Assembly: GCA_022264855.1 (NCBI GenBank) | Contig: JABYQU010000060.1 | Location: 1-64,000, forward strand | Direction of reading: 5' to 3' | Source: Lenzites betulinus | Lineage: Eukaryota; Basidiomycota; Agaricomycetes; Polyporales; Polyporaceae | DNA length: 64,000 bases | Shown: positions 10,741 to 21,240 of the stretch, one piece after another | Numbering within the stretch: the stretch's first letter is position 1 | Layout: each line of letters begins with the position of its first letter | Notes under the pieces: generated by a model | What the model saw: only the letters and a program-made list of their open reading frames with translations | Databases searched by the model: none | What the model was told of the DNA's origin: nothing | Translations under genes and position numbers: made by a program

Positions 10741-11548
10741 CATTAACGTGGCTAATACATGCGGAAGTCGTAGAGAATGCTCTTGAATCGTTGGAAGAGA
10801 GAGGATGGGCATCCGGTCCCGCCACATGATGGAGGTTGTGAAACAAGAGGGCATTAGCGCCGAATTCTTCGGGCGCGCTCGTACTCAATCGTGCTCACTC
10901 GTGAGACTGCATCTCCCAATCGCTCTCATTCCTGCACACTCTACCACGTTTTGACTGGGCTTGAAGCTTTACTAGCATTCATGTTAACCCTGGGACGTAG
11001 CAAACACGTTCCGGCGTTCACTCTGGCTCCGAGCTTCCTTCGACTTTGCCACGAGTCCGCGTCTGCTGACTAGCCATAGACAATAACGCAGTCCTTCTCG
11101 ACGTCGACGATCGCTCGGCTCGCGCGCGCACCCCGGTCTTCCGGCCACAGTGCCGTTGCCATCTTTCCGTAACAGCATAAGCCCGAGACTCCGCGCCCGC
11201 CCATGCAGCACTGCTCGCGGGGTCGCCGTGCTCGATCAGGCTGCTGGACCCACCGTTTGAGGCTGCCCGATGCGGAATACAATAGTCCACAGCCGCCCAT
11301 ACGACCCGCATTGTCCATTGCTCTTGTGCTGGGACCGCGGTAGCCTGGCCCGCCGTGCCTTCCACGCATTCGCGACGGACGCGCGCAGCGTATATGTAGC
11401 GGCGGATCTGCGCACGCGCGGGGGAATTTGTTACCAGCCCTCCCTCCGCGCATGCGCAGCTGCCGCCAGCTGTGCAATACTGTACTACTTCTACTTGGTA
11501 GCTTTGCCGACCCGCCCCACGACGTACCGCAGCGCGAGAACGTTGAGC
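10741..11548. other. Intergenic gap between the transposon nest and the first host gene
   Basis: No supported gene. It should hold the unrecognised right end of the Plavaka element and the promoter of the gene at 11549. An open frame enters from about 11270 in frame with that gene, but upstream of its ATG the composition looks non-coding. Confidence 0.4.
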
Positions 11549-12379
11549 ATGTCCCCGACGTGCACCATTCCTTATGAAGTCCTCCTCGAGTTCTCGAACG
11601 ACACGTCCGATGCCGCCACGATGCAGGTGCTGCGGAGAGACTCCGGTAGCGGCGGCGGGCCCCAGGGCGCACCGGGCCAGGCGGGGCCCGTCATCTTCCT
11701 CCACCAGGGCGAAAGCATCTCGCTCGTGCTCACCGCGGGCGTCGCGTACAAGTACGCGATCAGACAACAGCTCCGGGAAGCGGACCTTTCGTGAGGATTT
11801 GCGCTGCTGCTCGTGTCGCAGGGGCGACGTCTGATCTGTATTGTGTGCATGTGCAGCGTCAAGATCTGGAGCGACGCGCAGTGCAGACTGTCGGACGTCT
11901 TCAGGGCGCCCACGACGGCGCACTGTGGAAAATTCGACGAGGGGGTGGCCCTCACGGAGGGGATTACTGCGACGCCCAAGACGTCTTCGTCGGGATTGGC
12001 GCACAGACAAGCGGTCAGTCTCGCTTCGGATGAAAAGGCCTGTCAGCATTGTACTGACTCCAACGTGCGAACAGCCCAGGAGCCAATATGGGAGGAGATA
12101 GCTGGAAGAAGGGGAATCTCGGGGAGGAGTCCTGTGCTTGATTTTCTCGGCTACGTACAGATCCATACGTTGACCTCGTCGCTTCCTTGCTCTCGCGTAC
12201 GTACATTGTACCATAGTTTTCCTCGCACCGTCCACAGATCTCGCTATCCAGATCGCGCGTTTTGGATCTTGGCAGCCCTCCTAAATGAGCGGTCAATAAC
12301 CCAGCTCGCGGGAGTACGAGCGGACTTACGTGAAGATATCCCAGACCGCGGTCTGGTTGATATAGAAGGTGTTGCCTGA
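11549..12379 (+). CDS. Conserved fungal protein of unknown function
   Basis: Exon 1 (11549-11790) starts MSPTCTIPYEVLLEF and continues with ATMQVLRRDSGSG, GPVIFLHQGESISLVL and AYKYAIRQQ. A 66-nt intron (11791-11856) joins DLS to VKIWSDAQCRLSDVF. This pattern (beta-rich, a HxGESxSLVLxAGxxYKY core, then W.DxQCxxSxVF) resembles short unknown proteins in polypores. It has no signal peptide or known domain. A second possible intron (12014-12079, 66 nt, branch tactgac) keeps the frame whether or not it is spliced. The open frame would end at 12379, overlapping the 3' end of the mannanase on the other strand; the true stop may be earlier. Confidence 0.55.
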
Positions 12380-14636
12380 AGCAGCGCACAATTAGCGTCC
12401 TCCGTGGGCATGCTATGTGGATCTAGATTCGAGCGTACCGTCGTTCGGGGAGGCCTGATGAGGGAGATCCGTCAGTTCATTTCCGAGATCTCGCGAGGGG
12501 AAAGCAGGGCTTACTCCGTGGTTGATAGCGTCGGCGTACTTGATGATACGGTTCCCCCCGTTCTCGGTGAGGCCGAGCTCGCCGAATTGCCAGGGCATGA
12601 TGCTGTTGTAATTGAGGGGCTTCAGTTTAACTCACTACGCGATAAGGCTCCACGACAGCGTACCCGCTAAGAAGATGCAGTTCAGTAACGGACAATGTCT
12701 GGGGTATTTCAGGACTCACGCATGGTTGGTGTCTAAAGCCCGCTGAACCCATGAGGGATAGATGTCGGTCTTATTCTCTGTGTGGTCTATTAGATAGCGC
12801 GCATGCGTGGAGAGACAAAAGCACCCACTCAGTCCACCGACACCGAACTCCTCGAGAATCACCGGTTTATTGGCAGCGTTAGCGGCTACAATTGAATGAA
12901 CGGGCTGACAAAGTTAATGCAAATGTGCAGAACATACCGCGTGCGTGGTCGTCGATCCACTCGAGACCCCAGCTCTCAACAGTCCAGTTGGAGCCCGGGA
13001 AATCCTAACACAGGTTTTCTGGTGTAAATATACTTCCCAATGGGACTAAGACATGTCTCACCAGCTCTGGGTACCTGTGCATGCGATGAGTACACCGAAA
13101 ACACATCATTTCGCTACTGGACTCACCATGACTGAGGATACAGATGCTTAAGATATTATTCAGTATATATGTCGCGTTCGTTTGGAAGACGCGTGTAACT
13201 CACGTATGTCCCGAAATCGATATTCGGGAGGAGTAGATCATGGTCGAAGTCTTCGCCCGCTATACAAACGTGACTTCAGCACTATGTAGTAGTGCAAAAG
13301 AAGTCGAGGTGACCCTACCTTGACCGTTGAAGTTGTAATCGCTGACGAGAGTGTGATCGAACCAGCTGAAAAGTTCAAGTTGGGTATGCGGAAGGCCTAT
13401 TGGGTGAGTAGAGGACATACTACTTGGCGGGGTTCTTCCAAAAGAAATGACCCTCCCCACCGGTCGTGATCAAATGGTTCGGGTCCCTGCCTATGATCAG
13501 CTACTTCAAAAAAATACTCATCACCTTCGCACTTACAAGCTACGAACGAAGTCGGACTGCTGCTTGTACCATGTCTTCAAAGTGTTCGAACCCGGCACAC
13601 AAGACGGCCCTGCGGGAAGCGTGTCACTCAGGCAGCGTGCCTCGTTCATCAGCTCCCACGCAAAAATGTTTGGTGAATCCTTGTAGCGTTCGACGATAGT
13701 CTTCACGTAGGACTCTACATCTGCGAGTCAGATGAGACTGGGTAGTGGCAGTAAACTCGACGCACGGTAAGAGCTTATGATTCTTGGGTCCGTGAAGAAG
13801 ACATCATGCGGTTGATTGTCGCCAGCTATCCATTGGATATAGAGGTCAGAACCCTAAGAAGATGCGCATGAGTGATATTTTGAAGCGTCCACATGAACAC
13901 CTACACCATAGCCAACCCTAAGCAAGACCAATGAGTGAAGTCATTGTGCAAACGCGGACGTGTACTGACCAATTGTTGGTGAAGGCAAGGATGATCTTGA
14001 TACCATGTTTCCCCGCAGTGGAGATAACATGGTCCAAACGTTGCAAGCCTTGCGGACCGTCGTTCAATATCCACTGACTGCTATTCCATACCTGATACGC
14101 GTGCTCAAACACCAGTGAAGTTGTGTATGGAGTGAGTTATATCATACCTGGTAGTAGGTGAGGTTAGACTCCAGAGCAGCCGGAAGCTCAGTGGCGTTGA
14201 TGGCGTTGAACCCCTGCAAGTGCTCGTTCATGAAGAAGTTGGAAGGTTAGGATGCAAAGTCACGGACCCAGGTACGCAAGACTTTGACCCCAGCCTGCTG
14301 CATTGTCTCGAACGTTCGTTCGACATCTTCTGCCGTTAGGAGCAGAGGAAGCCACTATAAAATTGGGTAAGTGCGATATAAGGTCGAGAGCTCCAAGGAC
14401 ATACATAGGAGTTCGCTCCAACGAACGACTTGAATTCGAAAACAGAACCTTAGTAGCGATTCTGGGTGCACGCAAAGAAGCAGACTCACGAAAGGTTTTC
14501 CGTCAAGCTCGAATTGCTTTCCCTTGGTCGTGACAAACCCACGGGGTACATTAGTACTCCTACGTGGCGTGCCGGTCGCGCTTGATCCTAGCGCGAGGCC
14601 CCAAAGAGCGAGTACACATCCCAGTAAGAGTCGCAT
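12244..14636 (-). CDS. Secreted GH5 (subfamily 7-like) endo-1,4-beta-mannanase
   Basis: It hydrolyses beta-1,4 links in mannan and glucomannan of wood hemicellulose, outside the cell. The start MRLLLGCVLALWGLALGSSA is a signal peptide. Short exons then give FVTTKGKQFELDGKPF, FVGANSY, WLPLLLTAEDVERTF, GVKVLRTWVRDF, GIKIILAFTNNW, ERYKDSPNIFAWELMNEARC (acid/base Glu in the NE pair), LITTGGEGHFFW, NIDFGTYV, KPVILEEFGV (nucleophile is one of the EE pair), MPWQFGELGL and a last exon ending INQTAVWDIFT / RAAKIQNARSG. All catalytic landmarks of the family are present and the gene appears intact, with about ten introns or more. No cellulose-binding module is seen. It is divergent from Ipi1 and convergent with the small gene at 11549. 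Confidence 0.9.
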
Positions 14637-15263
14637 AGCTGGCGAGACAGGAGGGCACGAAGGGTGTTTCTCGCCAGCGAGGCTTTTATTCGCCCTTGGA
14701 GTATACCCGAGGCATTATGCGAGCTACTATGATCAGCCCGCTGGACTTCGTAGTACCTCACTGATTTCTGCGGGAGAATATCGGCTAACGGTCAGCTGTG
14801 CGGTCGATATCATCGGTGCAAGAGGCGCGTGATACGACCGGTGGGCGACTCGGACATCAGAATCCGTCGGTCACTGCTCATAGGGGTAAGACGGCGCAGA
14901 AGTCCGCACTATCAGCATGTCGCGACATGACAACGGTGCGGTCCACCGTTCAGGCTGTTCAAGTGACGCGACGTCGTGCCATTCTTGTGAATAGAGAGCT
15001 GATCGCGGAGGGCCACCGGATCTCTTCAACCGCATTCAGGTATTATCTTAGTAGAAATAAGTGGATGTTCGCGCGGGCTGTAACGCTAATGGTGTGCGAA
15101 GAGGTATGTCTGTGGACGAAGGAAAGCTTGAGATTCGCGATCTACAGCAGGACGGTAGGCGCCTATGCGACTTGCCTTTTCTGGCGTACGGTATTTTCTT
15201 CCGCAATAGGCGCCCGTACGGAGTACGTTCGTTCTGTTCTGACTTTGAGAGCATTCGACAGAT
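14637..15263. promoter_or_regulatory. Shared divergent promoter region, mannanase / Ipi1
   Basis: 627 bp separate the two start codons on opposite strands. Open frames here overlap each other and look like chance. No specific operator could be assigned by eye; carbon-regulated sites would be expected on the mannanase side. Confidence 0.4.
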
Positions 15264-18245
15264 ATGCCGAAGAGCAGCAAGAAAAAGAAGGATAAGGCAG
15301 CAGACTTCTCAGTATGACATTACTACCGCGAAGCTCTACTAGTCACTGACGTCGATTTGCCTATCAGAAAGCTAAACTAAAGCTTGGCAAGGGCAAACAA
15401 GTAGCTAACAATGTCATCGACACTTCGTTCAAAGCAAGATGTGAGTGGGCCCTTCCTGGCAAATAAAATGCGTAGCTAATGTGACATGCAGCCATTGCTC
15501 TACCTACCCAGAATATAGCCACTGATAGGGATGGGGACACACCTACTACTAAGCGACGTCTAACATTCGACGCTCTCATCGGCCACCTGAAGCATTACAA
15601 TGCCAACACTCGAAAAGGTATGATCCTGGAAATTTTTGAGCAACAACTGTGCTAAAGAACATTTTAGATGCTCTACTCGGGCTTCGAGAGTTGTTAGAAG
15701 CCAACCCTCAGCTTGTCAACACGCATTTGACAACCTTGGTCAATAGTTGCGTTCGCGTCGTCAGCGACGAGGTAAAATTTTCCTGGTTCCTAAGATTTTT
15801 CCCTTTCTCACATGACATAGGATTCAAGCGTTCGGAAGACCTTGCTATCATTCTTCACTTGGTTGTTTAGACAAGTACCTCGGGTATGTGACACTCGGCA
15901 GACGTCATCTCGAGGCCTTCTAACACGCGTTACAGGATGATATCATCCCACACTCTCCTGTACTGCTACTTTTCACCACCTCCGCCCAGACCCACATCTT
16001 CCCCGAGATCCGCATAGACGCCATACGCTTCCTTGACATCTTCCTTGAATACATCCCTGACGTAGTCACCGAAGGGTGGACCCGGCAAGGCAGTGGCAGC
16101 CATGGACGGAGAGTCCTCGAAGGGTACCTTGGCATCCTGAATGCTGGCACCTCGTTTGGAGAGGGCGGAGGTATGTCGGCCCATAGATCACATATGCTTT
16201 ACGATTTGAACGCGGAAATTTCAGACACAGGACCAATTCAAGCGACTTCTACCGCGAGTGTAGTTCTGTCATCTGCTGTATGTATGTCTTATGCTATCTT
16301 CGTATATGATTCTCACCTGTGTTCTTTCACCAGTCAAAACTGGTTGTCCTGAAGTCTCTTGCGACCTTCTTGGGTTACGCGGTTGCCGCGACTAGCGCTG
16401 CGAAAGACGTCACCAGCGATTCACACACGGGAAGCCTGGCAACGCCAACATGGTACTTCTCGTCATCATTCGCATCGACATCCGCCTTCAACGCATTCGA
16501 TGCTCTTCTACGACCCACGCTCCAACCCTTGTCGCATTCTGGTCAGCACCCTTCATACCCGAGCGCGACAACGACTTGGGCGCCAGAGGCTTCTGACGAC
16601 AACGAGGACGACTTTGAGGGGCTTTTCGATTTCGTCGCATCGTATTCCGCCCCTTGGGCTATCCATGAACTGAACGACATCGACGCCGCTGTTGCGGCGT
16701 TGAGTGAGAATTCGCAATACGGTAACGGACTAGATACTCAAGTTGCTTCGACTGCCGTAGGCCTCCTATTATGCTTCATCATGTGTCGGGACTATCGCTG
16801 AGACTGGGATTTGACAGCACATAGCTCGCACCTTACATGCCACGCTTGTATCGGCATTCCTCGACTGCGCTCCGACAGTCTTTTCTCCAAGCTCAACCCC
16901 GCCGGAGACCGAGCTACAAATGGTGCTTGTGGTGTGTCGAATATGCCGCAGCATGTACGGCAGAATTTTGCAAGACACGTCCGAGGTTAGTCGATCTCCT
17001 CTTCCAATCAGCGCGAGCCGGTTATTGAGCAGCACACAGTCAGCAGGTCCACACGAGACCGCCGAGGCAGACTTGCAGACGATGCTGTCGTACCTCTCTC
17101 CCTACTTCCCCTTCGTAGTCACCGGGCCTTCCACCGCAAAACGCGACGTCAAGATCGAGCAGGCCTTCCAGGACCTCAATCTCATCTTCTGCGAGCTCTC
17201 GTCACTCCTCGTATTGGCCTCCCAGAACAACGGTAAGCGGGCCCCTGCGCCTCGCAAGTCGAAGGCCCGCACAACGCGCACCAACCGCGCCTCCTCCTCC
17301 GCCGAATCCGCCTCTGTCGCTAGTGCACGGCAGATCGAGCGCGTCAGCGAGTACATCGTCCGTCTCCTTCGCGGAGAGACGTCTTCTGCCGGCGCGCAAC
17401 AGTCAATACCACGGCCGATCACGTCCCAAGCCTATGTTTCCCTCCTCCCGACCATCTGGTCCCTGCTCAACAGCGCAACCGCTGATGCAGCCGACTCCAC
17501 GTCGACGCTCTTCTCCGCCGTGATGGAACATGCCGTCAAGACATCGTCGGCGTCCGCGGTCAAGAGACACACGATCGACTTCGTGGGGCGGCTTATTCTT
17601 GTCCGTTACGCCGATCGCATCGTTTCCGTATCGTTGACTTACTAGTGTCTGTAGCTCGACAGGGAGCCTGAGTACACAGGCGCGTTCAGAACTGGACAGA
17701 GTCAACAGACCGATGCGACGCTGGAAGAATGGGTCGTGCAACTACCCAAGGTCCTATGGGAACTGGCTGGGAACCATCTCGCGACTTCCGAGGTAGGCGT
17801 GATCATAGATAGACCACCGACATCTCACTGAACGCCGCGCTCCACAGACTATCATACGCCTCCTCCTGCGGCTGTCGCAGCGGCGGTCCGCGTTATTCCG
17901 CCCTGAGGTGAGTGATTACTCCGAGCCTCTCCCTTTTGATCCGCTATCAATATACCCTTTTTATTGACCGATACCTGTTGACAGACATACGTCTCCCTCC
18001 GGTCGCGATGTGTTCCTTACTTCGCGTTCACCCACCCGACGCGCGGTAAGCTGCCCGGCCAGTACGCGAAGCTGCCGGTTAGCTCGCCCCTGCGACGCCT
18101 CGCCCTCGACTTGGTGGCTACGCTTATCAGCCAGGGCGCGCGCAAAACCAGCGAAGGCGTTGACGAGCTCATTGCTGCCGTGGAAGAGGCTACACAAGGG
18201 ACTCCGGAAGCGGCGTACTTCGCGGGTGTTTTTCCCTCGCGCTGA
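15264..18245 (+). CDS. IPI1: Pre-rRNA-processing protein Ipi1 (TEX10 family)
   Basis: Ipi1 works with Ipi3 and Rix1 in the nucleus, in ITS2 processing and late assembly of the 60S ribosomal subunit. The gene starts MPKSSKKKKDKAADFS / KAKLKLGKGKQVANN, the typical basic start. It continues with DTSFKARSIALPTQ, PTTKRRLTFDALIGHLKHYN, KDALLGLRELLEANPQL, a heat-repeat-like stretch with DSSVRKTLLSFFTWLFRQVP, and FTTSAQTHIFPEIRIDAIRF. The C-terminal half is helical and ends AAYFAGVFPSR. About ten short introns were placed from clean GT-AG joins that preserve the frame. The family-defining N-terminal domain is complete. No lesion seen. Confidence 0.9.
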
Positions 18246-18458
18246 TCGCACATGATGTTAACGCTATTTGTACACATAGCATCGTAGACTCCATAATGTT
18301 AGTTCCACTATCGTACACCCACCGCTCGATCTATACAGAGTCGGGTATCTGGTCACGGACAATTCATCGTCTACCAGCCCGCCGGTCTGTGTGCAGCGCA
18401 CAGTCATCGTTCTCCCGTCGGATCGAGTATCCAAGCTCAAAGCATTCCGCACGAGCGT

Positions 18459-20773
18459 TCAAACTAACGTAGCGGCTTTCCTGTACATTTCCAGCACGGT
18501 GCTGAAGTCGAGTTGCTTGTCAGGCGGCCAGTGGTGGTCGGGCTCGTCTTCCGAGAAGGGCTCGTCCTCCGCACTGACTTGGCCCTCTCCGTTGGCTTTT
18601 TGCGACCCTTTTTCTTCTTCACGCTCGGGCTCGTCCGCGCCGAGCTCGCCCCCTCCGCTGTCTTTTTGTGGCTCGGCCTCTTCTTCCTGATCGGCCCCTT
18701 CTTCCTGCGCGTCCTCTTCGTCCAGCTCGGGCTCCTCGTCCGCATCGACATCCATCCTACTCTCCTCGTCCGAGCCGCTCGAGCTGTCCCAGCTCGACTC
18801 ATCCGAACTGTACCTGACCCGCTCCTCCCGCTCCTCCCACTCCTCATTCTCCTCCTCCCCCTCCTCCCCCTCCTCCTCCTCCTCGAAAAAAAACGAACCC
18901 GAGTCATCCACATCGTCGTCCTCGAACCCCAACGACGGGAACTCATCGAGATGCACGCCCCCGTCCGGCACGAGCGCCTCCCTTGTCTGCCTCACGCGCG
19001 TGTCCAGCATGCGCACGTACCGGCACTCCTCCCCCCGCAGCGGCGTCTCCGGCGCGCAGAGCAGCGGGAGGTCCACGGGCCTCGGCATCGTGCTGATGCT
19101 GCTGCTGATGAGCGCCATCTCGAGCAGGAGCACGCGGCGCACGAGCGGGTACGGGTGCGCGACGTTCCAGTCGTGCAGCTGCGACAGCTCCGCCGCGCGG
19201 CGCAGCGACGGGAGCCACCAGTCGAGATACTTGAGTGCGAGCTGCTTCGCGAACGGGTGCGGGGGCGGCCCGAGCAGCGGGAGCTGGAGGAAGAAGACCC
19301 AGGGCGGGAGCACGAGGTGTTCGACGAGCGGGCAGAGGTCGAATATGGCCTCGGTGGCGGATATGGTCTCTCCCTGGTCGGCGGGGGACACCCAGGAGGA
19401 GCGTCGGGGGTAGAGGTTCAGATAGGTGAGGCGGCGGCCGTGGGCTTGGAGGAACCCGACGGGGATGCGGGAGGTCTCGATGGTGGTGAGCCGCTGCAGG
19501 AGGGGCATCTTCCACGCCGCCGTGGTACAGTCCACAAATCGGGTGTCGGAGACAGGTATATACAGGTCCGTGAGCCGCGGCAGGTCTACAACGGGTTGAA
19601 GGACGAGCGTGTCCCCCTCGCTCAACACTCGTTGTACGGACAACAGCTTGAGGGTCTCCAGGTTCTTCATCCCAGACAGCATATCGTGGAGGTGGGCGGC
19701 CTGGCTGTAAGACAGCGTGAACGCGAGATCGAGCACGCGCAGCGTCGACAGACGGTCCCGATACGCGAGCTGGAACGGCGCGGGCTGCGGGTCGACAAAC
19801 CACTGCGAGAAAAACGTCCCGCTATACTCCTCCGCCGGCGTATGCCGCAGGGGCACAGCGAACCCGTCCGCGATGTGGAACTCGAACACCCGCAGCGCCG
19901 TGCACAGCGCGAAAATAACGGCCAGCGCCTCGCGCACCGCGTCCGCGCACGCCCACACAATAATGCACTTGTCCAGCCGGATGCTCTTGATGAGCGTGGC
20001 GAGGCCGCGGTGGTTCCCCGGGCGGCGCTGGTCGCCCGCGAGCATCGCCGCGAGGGCAACGACCTGGCCCATGCGCCGGAGCACAATGTCCTCGTACAGC
20101 TGCTCCGTCGCGGGCGCGACCCAGTGCTTGCACACCAGCGTGAGCGCCTTGCGGAAGCGGAAGTCCGCCAGCCACGCGCTGTGCGTGCTCTGCATGACGG
20201 AGGGGTCCCGGTCGAAGCGCGGCGCGCGGGCCTCGCGAAATATGGCGAGCAGCACCTCGTGCGGGAAGCGCGTGTTGCCTGGGTACGCCGGCTGCTGGAA
20301 GTACGTCGGTCCCGGTAGGCACTGCAATGCAACGCAACGGTGCGGCTGTCAGTGCCGGTCGACGGTGTGGTGAGTTTCAGGAATAGCCTACGCCGCTCTG
20401 TTCCATAAAATACTTGACTGCGCCTTTCAGCGCCGCTTGTTCCTTTCGTAACGTATGCATTTCCTGGCGGACGAGTTATCAGCAAGTACTGCTCTCAGCG
20501 CGCAATCCGATCCTCTGTCATTGATCAGCGCGATGAACCGCTACTAACCACTTTGACGCGTTCCAGGACCCGTTTTTCCTCTCTCAGGTAGGCAGCCTCC
20601 GTGCGAAGGGAGGACAGCTCCTCCGCGATGCCTATAAGCGGGCGCGCAACGAGCTCCTTGAGCACAGACGCGTCCTCCAGGGCTCGCCCGTCGTCCGCCG
20701 ACGCGCCCTCCGCAGCCACGACTGGCAGATTTGGAGTGGCCTGGGACGGCGACTGCGCCAGGCTCGAGTCCAT
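18459..20773 (-). CDS. Coiled-coil F-box protein with acidic tail
   Basis: Likely a substrate adaptor of an SCF ubiquitin ligase. Exon 1 (from ATG 20773) starts MDSSLAQSPSQ and runs into a heptad-rich coiled coil (ELSSLRTEAAYLREEKRVLE). A 24-codon exon (EMHTLRKEQAALKGA...) follows. An intron with donor gtaggc and branch cactgac then leads to the large exon from 20321. There the F-box reads FPHEVLLAIFREA, followed by KALTLVCKHWVAPATEQLYE and LRR-like segments (LRVLDLAF, NLETLKLL, LPRLTDLYIP, RLTYLNLYP). The last ~150 residues are extremely acidic (EEEEEGEEGEE). Predicted length is about 719 residues. Coiled coil plus F-box is a common Agaricomycete plan. This is the intact parent of the two 5' fragments in the tandem array, and a transposon sits 76 bp upstream of its start. 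Confidence 0.75.
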
Positions 20774-20849
20774 GGGTGCTGTTCAAGTCGACGACTTCCG
20801 AGCCGACAGTGGCACAATATTGGAATTCGGAGAGCGGACTGTGGCGCCT

Positions 20850-21178
20850 CAGGCTCCTACCCACCCGCGGCTTCGAGTTGGGGGGGGGCGGATTCAGGTG
20901 GGAGGGGATGGGCTGAATCGAGGAGGTAGAGGATGAAGTTCAAGCCAGGTGGCAATAGATCAGGTTACGTCCGAGAATGATGCACGTGCTAAGTCATATA
21001 ACCGAGTGTCCCCCCGCCCAACTCTCAGCAGCGGCTGGCAGCAAACACGAGTAAATACACGGAGCCCGGACAGAGAGCGCCCAGCACCCTCCCCATTTGG
21101 AAGGCGGGCCACCGAGGCGCCCAAGGTATTATCAGTGTATTCTCAACGCAGGCGAGTTTCTGTCTGCCGCTTTAGGGA
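20850..21178 (+). repeat. Left terminal inverted repeat, copy 1
   Basis: It matches the reverse complement of 26779-27092. The outer ~67 bp and the inner ~190 bp are nearly identical between the two ends. A middle block of about 80 bp (about 20920-20995) differs between left and right. Confidence 0.85.
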
Positions 21179-21240
21179 AGCAAGTAGCGTGCCGAGCTCG
21201 CGCGAGCAGCGTGCCTTGAACTCGTTGTTCTCCCACCACC

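Noticed and set aside
11018..12235. 405-codon minus-strand frame
   Set aside because: Arg/Ser-rich, no motif, and it lies opposite the better-supported exons at 11549-12013.
18513..20318. 601-codon plus-strand frame opposite the F-box gene
   Set aside because: It is the antisense of a Glu/Arg-rich coding exon, shows no known motif, and the minus-strand frame has F-box and LRR features.
20377..20773. Separate small coiled-coil protein gene ending in VGYS
   Set aside because: A gtaggc donor with a good branch site joins its second exon in frame to the F-box exon, giving the usual coiled-coil plus F-box plan, so I merged them. A short unspliced form remains possible.
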